Positions 10,705-22,189 of a stretch of 64,000 bases of DNA are shown here, piece by piece. The stretch's first letter is position 1. The number at the start of each line of letters is the position of its first letter. The DNA is taken from contig CP141146.1 of NCBI GenBank assembly GCA_035235625.1, positions 12,084,501-12,148,500 of the forward strand. Reading direction: 5' to 3'. The translations under genes and the position numbers were made by a program. The stretch comes from Saururus chinensis. Taxonomy: Eukaryota > Streptophyta > Magnoliopsida > Piperales > Saururaceae. The notes below the pieces were generated by a model. That model worked only from the letters and a program-made list of their open reading frames with translations. It searched no databases and was not told the DNA's origin.

Positions 10705-11929
10705 TCATCCAATCGCCCAATTAGAAGCATCTGTTTGCACCTCAAAGGGCGCATCAAACTCGGGAAGTTTGAGCACAGGCTCAGAGGAGATGGCCTCCTT
10801 CAGCCGCTCAAACGCTGCTTGGCATGCCTCAGCCCAACACTAAGGCCTGTCTTTCTTCAGAAGGTCGGTCAGCACTACTACCTTCTTCGAGTAGTTCCTA
10901 ATGAATCTCTGGTAGTAGTTCAAAAGTCCTAAGAATGATCTCAACTCTGTCACCTTAGTTGGGACTAGCTACTCTACAATGGCCCCGACCTTCCGCACAT
11001 CCATCCTTACTCTTCCCTGCGCTATGCAGTGCCCAAGGAACTCGATCTCCTTCTGCGCAAAGCGACACTTCTCAAGCTTCAGAAATAGCTTGTGCTCCCT
11101 TAGCCTTTCCAGCACAATCCTGAGATGCCCAACATGTTCATCCAGGGAAGCGTTGTATACCACAATATTGTCAAGGTAGACGACCACAAACTGGTCCAAG
11201 TAGGGTCTGAAAACATCATCCATCAGCGTGCAAAAGGTGGCTAGTGTGTTCGTCAAGCCGAAGGGCATGACCAGAAACTCAAACAACCCATACCGTATAA
11301 CCATAGCCGTCTTCACCTCATCTCCCACAGCGATGCGAACCTGCCAATAACCCGACCTGAGATCCAGCTTGGTGAAATAGGAATCCTTCGCTAAGAGGTC
11401 GAACAAGTCAGCCACAAGAGGGACTGGGTACTTGTTCTTAACGATGATCTGATTCAGCGCTCTATAATCCACACGTAAATGTAGGGAACCGCCATGCTTC
11501 CATTGAAAAAATACTAGGGCTCCGAAGGGAGCCTTGGATGGTCTAATAAAGTCCGCCTTTAACAACTCAACAAGTTGTTTCTTAAGTTCAGCTAACTTTG
11601 GTGGAGCCATGCGATAGGGAGCTCTGGCTGGAGGGTGAGCTCCTGGCATCAACTCAATGGCATGATCCACAACACGACGTGGAGGAAGGGTTTGCGGCAA
11701 CTCTGGTGGCATCACGTCCGCAAACTCGCTTAGCAAGTTCTCCACCTTCTCTGGAATGTCCATAGTTGTGTTCTCAGTTTCCACCATCGTGACCAAGTAG
11801 GTCTTATGGCCCTGTTCAAGGCCTTTCATTAGCTGAAGGGCAGACACAACCTCCACCTCTGTCTCGCCTTTGTTCTCACCATCAAAGCAGGGAATTCTCT
11901 TGTCACCAATGAGAATACCCCTGAGGTGT
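10705..11929 (-). pseudogene. Chromovirus reverse transcriptase, inactive
   Basis: The open stretch 10969-11856 covers the RT palm and fingers: LRVDYRALNQI, KLDLRSGYWQVRI, TAMVIRYGLFEFLVMPFGLT and the active site VVYLDNIVVYN. The active site should read YLDD; the second Asp has become Asn, so the enzyme should be dead independently of its stops. From 10969 to 10705 the RT thumb / RNase H start is interrupted by stops. The reading continues rightward (upstream) to 11929, where the nested solo LTR splits it from the protease. Confidence 0.9.
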
Positions 11930-12520
11930 TGTCATGCCCCAGCACTGCCCGACCCGAGCCAAACCCGGTCCAGGGGCCGTTCAAGCGCATGGGGGCGACA
12001 AGAGAAATTGAGATACGGTTTAGCGGAAAACTTAACCCTAATTACGTGTGATCTAACAAAATTACGGAGTATGCACATCACTTTGAGCAAGAGTAAATAA
12101 GTAGGTAAGAAAGAGAGTTGCTTTAACTCAAGATAAACATAAGTCTTAAACCCACATACTTAGTCAACCATAGCCCACTCTAGGCTCCAAAATAGGTCTT
12201 AAACAATACTAATGTATAACATAGCATAAATCAACATGAGAACCATACACAAAGGTTCTAAACATAAAGCATAAAACCAAGGAAAATCAGTCATATAATA
12301 GGACTCCACGATCACTCCCATATCGTCTCCGATCTTTCCTCGAAGAGGAGATCTTATCCGTCTGCGTGTCGTGCCACGCAGCTCCAAAGCAAAACACAAT
12401 AAAGAGGGGTGAGTTTAACAACTCAGGAATGATTTTCTAATATACTATCATCATCGAAAACACGATGACATAACAACATAATCATTCAAATCAAAGATTG
12501 ACAAGGTGTATCATTTCCTA

Positions 12521-12628
12521 ATCATGCATTCATAACACATAAACCTGCATATAGTGTCTCAATCACATTTTCTGATCACGCATTCATAACACATAAACCT
12601 GCATATAGTGTCTCAATCACACTTCTTC
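12521..12628. repeat. 54-bp tandem duplication inside the solo LTR
   Basis: Two adjacent near-identical 54-bp units start at 12521 (atcatgcattcataacacat) and 12575 (atcacgcattcataacacat). Confidence 0.85.
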
Positions 12629-13969
12629 AAATCACATATGCATAATATATCTCATCCATTCTTACACGACAAACGTGTCAAATTACATGTTACACAAACA
12701 TGCATGGCATACATCATATACTTGCATTAGTATAAAATCAAGAATGCCTCCATCAATTAGTAATCACAATTAGTGTCACGAAGACGGGAACATAGACGAG
12801 GCCACGAAGGTGTATCATGGTCTAAATTCTACACAAGAATTTAAGAAGTTCGGGGTTATCAATCCTTAAAGGCTGCTCACCCTAGACGATCCTAGCCAAG
12901 GATGTCACATTCTCACGAAGAGAACCCAGAGCAGAGGTGTTCATTTTTGGGACATCTCCTGCGATAGGGAAGAGCCCGAGTTTTCACACAGAAAACCCTA
13001 GAACACATGGTAGCCGGTGCACAGAGCATACCATACTGGATTCTCAGGGTCTAGAAGACAATAATAATCTCAAATCGCAAGACAAGTACACAACTCGTCC
13101 CCACATGATTTTCATTTAATTAGACTCAACCTGGGGAGTGCACATGCTCCACACAGGAACTCAAATCCAAACATGTCCTTTCAGACCAATCAGGTTTCGA
13201 TTAAGCCGCGATTGATTAATCCGGCAAGCAATTTTACCACATTGTATCCAATTAGTCAAACTCGATTAATCACGATAAGGCATCAATTGAAATCCATTTT
13301 CATGATGCATACAGCATGGTACATACGTCAGCAAGGCATACATGAATCCTAATTCATGCTAAGTGCTCTCATCAGCCCTCATGCATCATTCATAATCATA
13401 ATATCAATGCTCATCATCATCATTAAATCTCACATGTGTGTGTGTGTACATAATAGAAACATTTCCCTTAATGCATATCAACATGATTGTAATCCACTCA
13501 CCATCACACTACACATGCTTATTATCTAATCATGAAATTCCAGTGGAAATTATAAGTGAAGAATCATTAAAATCATAACTCAAATCAAAGCTTAAATACA
13601 AGCTACACATATATAAGATCATTCAATTCATACTTGAGCCATGACATTCACTAACATTTACACATCAATTAGCCACATCCCAACATGACATATTAGCCCA
13701 CTAGTATGCTGTAGTATTACTGAAAATATACATAACCATATAGAATCAACCATTCGTAACTTCAAAATAGTAATTCCAACCTCATATAACGAATCTCAAG
13801 CCATTCTACATAATACTTAAACATATACCACAACTTCATAACCTCAATGGTATACCCTTCTAGTAGCATACTATAGCTCAAAACACTCCACATATATATG
13901 AAAATGACATATATAAGTAAAATTACTGACATAGACATCATGCAAATTATACAAAATCTGCTGTGTAGC

Positions 13970-14147
13970 CGTTCAAACGCCCAGTAGGGCCTTTCGATCG
14001 GCTAAACGTAAAAATTTTGAAAATACAGTGTTGTCATTCGAATGCCTAGTCAGGCTGTTCGATCGGCTAAACGGGAAATTAATTAAAATTACAGTATTGC
14101 CATTCGAACGCCAAGGAGGGCCGTTCGAACGCCAACAAGGCAGATTG
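13970..14147. repeat. Three ~65-bp minisatellite units inside the solo LTR
   Basis: Units begin near 13970, 14033 and 14098, each with 'ttcgaacgcc'-like and 'ttcgatcggctaaacg' motifs separated by an AT-rich spacer. The third unit is shortened. Confidence 0.7.
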
Positions 14148-15234
14148 ACCTTCTTTTCCAATTCAAATCTTCAAACCAAAACTCAATGGATAAAACTTAA
14201 AATCATCATCTAACAACCTAAATGCCAATAAAATCTCACCATTACTTCCAGAAAGCTAATTTACATCATAACAAGATAAAACACTACAAAATCGGGATTA
14301 AAAATTATCATTTACTAATCATGCCATTAACGCACTAAATCAAGTAAATCCATTCAAAATAAACCACAAAATCAAGAGCTTTATCATAGGAAAACTGAAA
14401 TTTCGAAAGTCCATTACCTTATCCCTTGATTAGGCTTGATTTGAAGGTCACCTTTTTGAAAACCTTGCAAATACATAGAGTTTACATTAAACTCCATTAA
14501 AATCAAATTTAACATAGAAAACCCAAATGAAAAACTTAGATCTAGGGCTTGTTGAACATAAAAAACGGATTTTTAGATCTAGGGTTTGAAGAAGATATAC
14601 AAATTAGTAGTTTTGATGTTTAAAAATGAATCAAAACAAAGGGAAAATGATAGATCTAGAAAAGATTAAGAGGAAATCTAGGGTTTAAGGCTTAATTAGA
14701 AGAGGCTTACCTTAAACACCTTCTAATTCGGGCCTAATTGGGGAATTAGGCCTAACTTCCCTTTCCCAACCTATTCTCAAAATAGAAATGACTCAGGTCA
14801 TTCTATTTATAGTAGGGTTTGGGTTATGTATGGGTAAGTTGTGGCGTATAAATAGAATATTAGGCTAAAAATGGGTAATTTAGCTATTTGAGCACTAATT
14901 ACACCTAGAAAAATTATGAAAATTTTTGTAAAGCCTTAAGTCGATGTCTGGGTTAGTTTGGTCCAAAAACCTAAATTTCGACGGTGGGGCCCACAGGGGG
15001 TCCCGCCAAACCCTAATTTTTTGAAAAATTACTAAAAATTTAAAAAAAATCCCAAAAATTTAGATTTGACTCAAAATCACTTAAAATCAGTAATTGTAAA
15101 GTTAATTTTAATTAAAACCTTCAGAAACATCATATATTTATGAAACCTTCGAATAAATCAGAAAATGAGTTAATCACGCAATAACCGACGATTAAAATGA
15201 AACAAAAACCGGTTTAGAAATGAGAGTCCTTACA

Positions 15235-15706
15235 GGTGTGGCATCACGGATACTCTAGCCACCCTCATGAAGTCCAGCCCAAGGATCAACTCAAAGTCAT
15301 CCAAGGGAACAACGATGCAGTTAACTTTGCCCGTCCATTCACCAATCCGAACCGACATGTCCTGGACAACTCCCAAAATCGGGGCTGCCTCTGAGTTCAC
15401 TGCTTTGATCCGGGCTTGAGCCTTCTCTATCTTCAGGCCCCATGCCTTCACGCACTTCTCTGCTAGGAAATTATGGGAAGCACCTGTGTCAACCAGCGCT
15501 CGCACTGGGTGCTTGTCCAGAACGGCCTCAACATATATCAGCCCGCCATGCTCCTTCTCCTTTCGGATAGTGCTCACAATCTGCATGGGGTTCATCTGGG
15601 CAGTGACCTCCTCTTCCGAAGAAGAGCCGTTCTCAGCAACAATAGCATTTAGCTTCTCCCTCTTCGGGCACTCCTTAGCGCGGCGAGGGCCTTGGCAGAT
15701 AAACAA
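15235..15706 (-). pseudogene. Chromovirus zinc knuckle and aspartic protease
   Basis: The open stretch starts in the gag zinc knuckle (FICQGPRRAKECPK). Compared with the TR-GAG copy (CFICDGPHRAKEC), the metal-binding His is Arg. It then runs into a retropepsin domain with an intact catalytic motif LVDTGASHNFLAEK and the later LILGLDFM motif. It ends at the GGTGT target duplication of the nested LTR, so protease is physically separated from RT. Confidence 0.85.
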
Positions 15707-16738
15707 GCTATCCCCTTGGATTTGTTGGGTTCAGCCTGCTCACTGTGTTTGCTCTTGAGATCGTTCCTACGTGTATCACCATTCCGCCTGTGTCCACCCC
15801 TAGAGGAAGAAGGCCCATTGTCTCTTTTTTGCATGGTTGGTTCTGACTTGTAGTCAACCAACCTTTCAGCCGCTGTGATGGATGAGGGGAGGTCCCGAAC
15901 GTTTTGCCTTCGTAACTCATTCTGTGCCCAATTCTGGAGGCCAGTCAGGAAGTTGAATAACTTGTCCTCCTCTGTCATGTGCTTGATGTCCAAGAGGAGG
16001 GATTGGAATTGTTTCACATACTCCCTGACCGTCCCTATCTGCTTCAATTTCCTGAGAAAGTCCCGTGCAACCCACACCGTGTTCGGGGGGAGGAACTGAT
16101 CCTTGAGTTCCTTCTTCATCATCACCCAGGTCTGGATAGGGGGATGCCCAGCAGCAGCGTCATCTTCCAGCCTGGTTCGCCACCAAAGCTTGGCATCTCT
16201 TGAGAGATGCAAGCTTGTCACCATGACCTTCTCTTCGTCCGGGGTATGGGGTGATCATGAAGAACTGCTCCAAATCCCAAACGAAGTTTTCAATATCCTT
16301 AGCACTCCGGGAACCAGAGTAGGATTTCGGTTTAGGCACCTTCGCTTTCTTCATAGACTGCCCTGTCTTGGGTCTAGGTTCTGCCTCCATTCCTGAAGGT
16401 GCTGAGTTCAAAATAGCCCGCTCAAGGAGAGCGATTTTGTCCATCAGCTCTTGAACCTTCCCTTCTGTCTTCGTCCTCAATTCCCACAGCTTATCCTTCA
16501 AGTAATCTGTGGTGGCTGCCATGTCCACAGCCAGGGAATTGACTCGGGCAGCACCTCATGTGGAAGTGCTTCCTCCGGCCTCATCTGCATAGGAATTGAT
16601 CTCAACCAAGGAGAGGCACTGGTCGAAGGCCCCAATGCGATCCTGGACAGAACGCACAGAAGCCTGGACTTCGGCCAGTGTCCCTGGAGCCGTCTTCAAA
16701 GCTTCGATCCTTGCCTCCATGTCTGTCATCTGCTGCAT
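15649..16738 (-). pseudogene. Chromovirus gag, frameshifted
   Basis: The likely start is ATG 16738 (MQQMTDMEARIEALK), 88 bp inside the 5' LTR. It opens with a coiled-coil-like N-terminus that stops at a TGA near 16556. The next frame (16160-16528) includes VQELMDKIALLERAIL and KPKSYSGSRSAKDIENF. A further frame (15649-16224) holds the capsid-type signature AKLWWRTRLEDD, QFLPPNTVW and VREYVKQFQSLLLDI. At least one stop and two frame changes are needed to read it through. The same domains are much better preserved in the gag at 31811-33040. Confidence 0.85.
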
Positions 16739-16825
16739 GGTGGTACCTCATCTGTCCGTAATCAGCAAGGAATCCCTAGGTCCTTGCTCACCAAATCCCC
16801 TGCAAACGTACCTGGTTGGTTGGGG

Positions 16826-16845
16826 ATCCCAGCAATGGAACCAAC
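16826..16845 (-). other. Primer-binding site of the chromovirus
   Basis: The minus-strand sequence directly after the 5' LTR is GTTGGTTCCATTGCTGGGAT. It is not the common initiator-Met site TGGTATCAGAGC. The TR-GAG element has nearly the same sequence (GTTGGTTCCATTGCCGGGAT), so the two share a priming tRNA or use the same unusual primer. I cannot identify the tRNA. Confidence 0.7.
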
Positions 16846-17648
16846 TGTCACAGGTGCAGAGCTTTGCCTAGTGTCCACTCCCGTGATGGCCTGGCTGCAA
16901 CGCACAGCCAACAACCTACTCTCGCGACCTTCCCTCTCATATGCGCAAGGAGAATAAGGAATTAGCCAGCAATGGCGGTCTCTAGTGCAAAGGGGCTCTT
17001 CCCAATGCTATGTAATCACTATCTATCGGTTACAATGGCAGGGAGAGGGCCGGGCTGACAAGCCAAGTCGCTGGCCAGAGTTCTCTCTGGTTCATCCTCA
17101 TAATTCTCTATCAGCAATGGCCGCCCCATCCTCTCCCTTATATAGACTTAGCCTTGGCTGGTCCGTGTCTCACAAGAATACAACAACCCAACCCATGTAT
17201 ACAAAAGTCTCTCCTTGTCCCAAGCTCTCCCAGCCCAAGGTCGTCCCAGCCAAATCAGGAACTCAGCAAAGGAGTCCGTCTTCAGCTAGAAGTCCAGTAC
17301 CCATCAGCTTCTAGAGTCCATCCGTCCAAGGAAACTTATGCATCATCTCCTATCCCGTCTAGGAGTCCAGCTGTGCTGTATGACTATATCCCAACGGCCT
17401 TAAGAATCCGTCCCCAAGGAGTTGTGGCACCCAGCACGCCACTTAGAGTCCTACTCGTATAGGGACTTTACCTCAGCCTGCTCCGCAAGGCGAGTGCTCA
17501 TCCGAAACTGCTCCAACGCTGCTCCCAATATCCATCCATGCCCAAGGGGCTGCCTAGGCTGTCCGTGGCCAAGGCTAACTTAGCTGTCCGCTACCAAGTA
17601 TAGGGGGTAGCCACCCCCTTATCTATGCAAAAAGGGGAGGGGCTAACA
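16846..17648 (-). repeat. 5' LTR of the chromovirus
   Basis: 803 bp, from TGTCACAGGTGCAGAGC to GGAGGGGCTAACA in plus orientation; paired with 8064-8864. Many of the differences between the two are C/T or G/A, as expected for decay of methylated DNA. Confidence 0.9.
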
Positions 17649-20405
17649 ACCACCATCACTATTATCGCCTCTACTGCCACCTTTGTGCTAATTCGACCAC
17701 AACCGCCTCTATTACTGAAGCCTGCTCATCATGGCTAGATGCCTCCTAGACATTGTTTTCTCTTCTTCTAGGCTGATAGGAAGTTGATTAGGCAAGACTA
17801 TGCCAGATAAGGCAAAGCCAACCTTGGCTAGTTCCTAGAAATAGCACAATCATGAGAATAACATGATTGTGTTCTTTCATGATTTGTGTTTTTCTATAGA
17901 AAAAGAATATTTGTGATGGCATAGCTCGTGTTTGATGGTGGCACGGAACAATTTGGTGATGCAAGAGGCAAGATGTGACAAAACTCAAATACAAAAAAAA
18001 TTGTGAAGTTTCAATGAAACAACACAATTGTTTCAAGATGAATACTTGTTGACTTTTTTTAAAGTGGCGGCAATGGCACTCCAGGTGGGTGCCGGTGGCA
18101 CTCTTAGTTGTTGGTGGCAAACTTCTAGTAGGGGTGGGGGCAACGGTGGTAGAGCTCTCATGGAGGTGGCAGCAGAAGGCAGTGCACCAGTCATTAGTGA
18201 CATAGGTGGAACCGTTGTATGCAACAACATAGGCTCCAAGGAGTTCTATAAGAGAGTGAAATCCAAACAGTGATAGCGAAGTCAGTGAAGCCCCTAGGGG
18301 TAGATGATAATGAGATTTTTTTAAGATGGCTTTTTAGTCTTTTGTCCAAATCTATGTCATTATTCACCTTTTCAATAAAAATTAGAAAATATTATTGTGT
18401 GCAATTATTATATTTTGTGAGTTTGCATATGTAATTGCCCAAAAACATAAAAAAGACCATTTTAGCCATATGGTGTCCATAATACTCAGCCTCTCTATTA
18501 CACTCTCATGCAACATAAAATTAAAATGGTATTGCAATTAGTATAAATATTTGTGATGGTTTGTCATTGATCTAAAAAAATTAACTAAATTAAACGAATT
18601 AATATTTATGTGGGTACTAACATATGTCATTTATTGCTAGGTAAAAATGTATGTGTGGTAACGTATATTTAGAAATTAGTAGTACTTTAAAATTATTAAG
18701 AAAAATTGCTTAAATTTTATTCAAAATTTTCCCATCAATTTCTTCAATGATTATATTCAGCCACCATATTGACTTGGGATATTCTAGTAACCTAGGTCCC
18801 TCTTAGAGAATAGCATTTGATTATTAGAATAAGCTATTAATAGGGACATTGAATTCTTATTTTATTCCCAAAATAGGTTCACTATAATAGAAGAGTTTTT
18901 CATGCTCTACTCTGACAATGAACCCAGCATAAGGAATACATTAGAGTCATATTCATTCATAAGATTGATTGATGCCACACATGTTAGCATACTTTAACTT
19001 TAGAGTGCACATACGCTAACCCCCCTAAAAATTATGCGCTATTTCGAACTTTATACTCTTCCTTTGTAAGGTTCAGATTGAATCCTGCCACGTTGAACCA
19101 GTTAAGGCTCAAAGTTCTTAGTCCGAATAAATCATTTGTCTTTTGGTGAAAATTTTCCACTCACTTGAAGAAAGAAAAAGGCGAACAAATGATGACGTTT
19201 CAATATTTAGTGACGTATGTGTATTTTGTGATGAACATCCCACCTCTGCCTATGTTTGGTTTTGGCCTGGATCACCTGAAAAGTACAATCGAAGAAAAGG
19301 GCTTAAGGACTTTTTGAAGAGGATATAACCTGTTCGTGACATGAAGTGAATTTGACCAATTGCTTGCTATATGGTGGGGAAGAGATTGTAATCTTCCTTG
19401 TTCCTATCACGGAGAAAGATCAAAATACATTTCAAAGAAGACAACTTAATGAAATGCACTTGGCACATCACTCGTTTAAAGTTCGAAATAACATGTTAGA
19501 CAAAAGGGCTTTGGGGTTGGTGGCGTGTGTGTGTATTGGGGGGTGGGGGGCGGCTAAGTTTCCCAATAAGCTCTTTAGGTTTCCTTAGTCCTCTTATGTT
19601 TCCTCCTCTTCCTCTTTTTCTTAAAAAAACATATTTAAATAAGTATAGTCCGTCCAGCACTATTGTGCAAGATCATTTAAGTATAAATTGTCAAATATCT
19701 TGTTCAACCCAGCTGACTTCTGTTCTATACCTGCATATGGCAAATGGAGTAATAAATTGTAAGAAGAGATTGAGTGCGAGGCTATTCCCTTAAGATAGAT
19801 TCGTCCTCCCTACTCGTACTTTTGGGAGATGGGGGCCATTTTCTTGGATATATTTTCCAGTTCTCCGTGAGGATTAATTACCTCTTCCTCTTTTCTTCCT
19901 TCTCATTCTCTTCTTCAAAAAAAAAAGTTAGAAAAATTATATTTTTCCTAGCACTATTGTGCAAAATTGTTGAACTATAAATTGTTGTATATCTTGTTTA
20001 CTCTGGTTGTATTATGGCACTGTTGTTGCTTTCTGCAAACGAAGCAGTAAATTAAAAGAGATGACTATCTCCTAATGATAGATTCATCCTCTCCATCAGT
20101 GCTTTAGGACTCATGGATATCTATCTCTCACGATGAAATGATATGTTATTGCATAAGGAAGCACTCCAAAGCAATCTAAACCACAACTGTGACAAAATAC
20201 AATCCATGTTCTTACTATTTGAACTGGACTCTCAAAATAGAATATGGAATTTCAAGTCTATACCTTGTGCATGCAAATGACATGTATAATTAGACTCTAG
20301 AAAGAAGCAAGTAGAAGCTACAAGGAGATGTGTGCACCCACTATGAAAGACACCATGAAACAAAAAGACCCACCAACTAGATTTATCTAAAACAAAAAGG
20401 TTAAG
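17649..20405. other. W block, non-coding duplicate (copy 1)
   Basis: This resumes the host sequence interrupted at 8063 and matches 27330-30620 and 45580-48340, with partial copies at 33877-34771 and 34960-35490. It contains a conserved small stem-loop (cacaatcatg ... catgattgtg, about 17846-17872) and a Gly-rich ~65-codon plus-strand ORF (18074-18273) also open in the copies at 27732 and 45988. It also holds half of a Mutator-type MITE at 18889-19020. The copies separate from each other after 'aaggtgtgaca' at its right end. Confidence 0.6.
18889..19020. mobile_element. Half copy of the fold-back Mutator-type MITE
   Basis: It shares the left arm (gctctactctgacaatgaac) with the complete copies at 24733-24955, 36566-36799, 45074-45314 and 53266-53488, but the right arm is missing. 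Confidence 0.5.
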
Positions 20406-22189
20406 GTGTGACACTCATAATTTCTATGAGGAATTTATATGCTATTATTCATAATTTATCCTCATAGTTTGTTTATGACTTTGTGTTTGAGGGCGTCATG
20501 TTCTTTATATCGACAAATCTTTTTAATAAATATAAGATTATTGAGTGAAAAACTCAAGAAAGTAATAAGATGATAAATATGAAGTTTGTTTAATTTTATT
20601 TAGAGTAAAATATTTGTCAGCAGACACCAACACGTCGGTGAACCTACCGATGAAAGATAATCCACTGTCGGTAAAGTTTGACATGTCGGTAACTTACCGA
20701 TGATGTCACGACTAAAGTTTTCTAAATAACATTTTTGGAATAAATGCAGCAAAAACACGAATAAATTTTTTTCCATATAGAGCTATGAATTTAGGATGGA
20801 GGAAATATTATTATATATTCTCTATGTCCGAGTAGGAAAATATTTTCCAGTTCACCTACCCGGATCACACTACATAAATAGTGACCATGTGGAAAGGGGA
20901 ACCTTGTCCCTGTTAGATCTGATTCCTAAGGTTTTTAACCACTTCTTTGTTGATGTAACAGCCTCTTAGTCCTAGTCACCAAAACTTTGTAAAGAAACTT
21001 AGTCATGTTGGGCAGGTATGTCCCAATATAAGTGTAAAAAATAGGCACATTTAATGCACGTAAAAATATTTTCCTAACTAATTTTCATGACCAGATTACA
21101 TGACCAATGGGCATGTGGATGAAGGGACCATGGGAACCATTAGATTCAGTTCCCAAGTTTATCTCTCACTATTTTTTAGTGATATGACAGTCTCTCATTG
21201 TTAGTCATCTAGCCTTTGGTCATTAAAATTCGTTAGACAAGACCAATCCTAAGGCACGTTACATTAGCAGCATGCCAACATCTTACCTATTTAAAGCATC
21301 TCCCCTGGGCTGGTCAACTATTGATTGAAATGGGCTACCTCACCCTGGGTAGTAAAAAATGACCAATCAAAAGGTTGGTAGTTTAACTATTTAAATAAAG
21401 ATTATATTCTAATGGGCGAATAGAGTTTCATAAAAAATGACTTTCTCCAATGCACCAATGGAAATAGTAAATTTGACTACTCAGTTGGAGCTCTTTTTTA
21501 GGGTAATAAAATTTTGGGTAGTCAAATTAGCACGTTAACATATAAATAGTCAAATGTTAAAGTGTTAAGCAAAATAATTTAGGCTGCTGCTCATGAGTAG
21601 GCTTTATAGAAGCCTGACTTCCAGTAGTCCCATGGGAACCCAATATGTGAATCAGAGGCTGAAAATTAGTGGATCCCTATCGATTAGGTGGATCCCTCTA
21701 TACTAACACCATGCTTGTTGCAAATTGCAACACAATGTATGTGATGCAAACTACACCATGTAATTTATAACTTATTAATCTCATTGTTTTCATATTATCT
21801 GTTGAAATTTATTTTCTTTTAAAAGGGGTGTATGTGTAAACTATAACCATGAATCTTATTTTCCTATTAGTTTACCAAATCTGATTCATATACATACAAA
21901 TAGTTTATAAATTAGATTCACATAATATATATTACCAAACATAAAAACGATTCATCAATGAATTTAACCAATCAAATTATGGTAAATCAAGATTTGTTAT
22001 ACTCAATAATCTGTATCCAAATAGCCTCTTAGTCGGGAATGCTCTTGTGTAATTGAAGTATTTCAGTGAGCTAGCACTCGACACAAGTTTCACTTTTACT
22101 CATTAAATGTAAAATTAAACAAGTAATGTCAAATTATTTTTTTTGGAATCGGTACACTTATAAAACACACAAGTTTTATATTTGTTTAA
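20406..22189. other. Unique AT-rich stretch with LTR-like start
   Basis: It begins TGTGACACTCATAAT, like the gypsy LTR start at 59406 (TGTGACACCCTATAT), and contains 'accaacacgtcggtg' and 'accgatg' words that also occur at 59490-59560. This may be a further degraded LTR of that family. No gene is recognised. From about 20950 to 21260 two short related segments repeat 'gatgtaacagcctctta' / 'gatatgacagtctctca'. Confidence 0.4.

Larger units (their letters stand above)
11930..15234. mobile_element. Solo LTR (about 3.3 kb) nested in the chromovirus
   Basis: The 3305-bp insertion runs TGTCATGCCCCAGC ... GAGAGTCCTTACA (TG..CA ends). It is flanked by a perfect 5-bp duplication GGTGT at 11925-11929 and 15235-15239. 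Reading across the duplication rejoins the interrupted frame: protease-side residues up to VMPHL on one side, RGILIGDKRIPCF on the other. There is no internal coding region, no second LTR and no primer site, so it is best read as a solo LTR. Its length and the minus-strand start TGTAAGGACTC with end GGGGCATGACA suggest a long-LTR gypsy lineage such as Tekay/Del; the clade is inference. The longest ORFs (under 80 codons) are not recognisable. Confidence 0.82.
8064..17648 (-). mobile_element. Ty3/gypsy chromovirus, full-length but defective
   Basis: This 9585-bp element is bounded by LTRs of 801 bp (8064-8864) and 803 bp (16846-17648). The minus-strand order is 5' LTR, primer-binding site, gag, protease, RT, RNase H, integrase, chromodomain, polypurine tract, 3' LTR. 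Flanks GCCAC (8059-8063) and ACCAC (17649-17653) look like a degraded 5-bp target duplication. Uninterrupted host sequence exists at 27315-27345 and 45570-45600. A 3305-bp solo LTR (11930-15234) is nested inside. Excluding it, the element is about 6.3 kb, typical for a chromovirus. Many stops and frameshifts mean it cannot move autonomously. By hand, the first ~190 aligned LTR bases differ at about 11%. Confidence 0.92.

Noticed and set aside
8064..17648. Chromovirus as an active element
   Set aside because: Multiple stops and frameshifts, YLDN in RT, missing RNase H Asp, a TAG in the chromodomain, ~11% LTR difference and a nested LTR all exclude activity.
19143..19328. 61-codon ORF with a CVFCDEH motif in W copy 1
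   Set aside because: The two-cysteine motif briefly suggested a LINE-type zinc-binding tail, but the frame is not conserved in the copies at 29390 and 47140.
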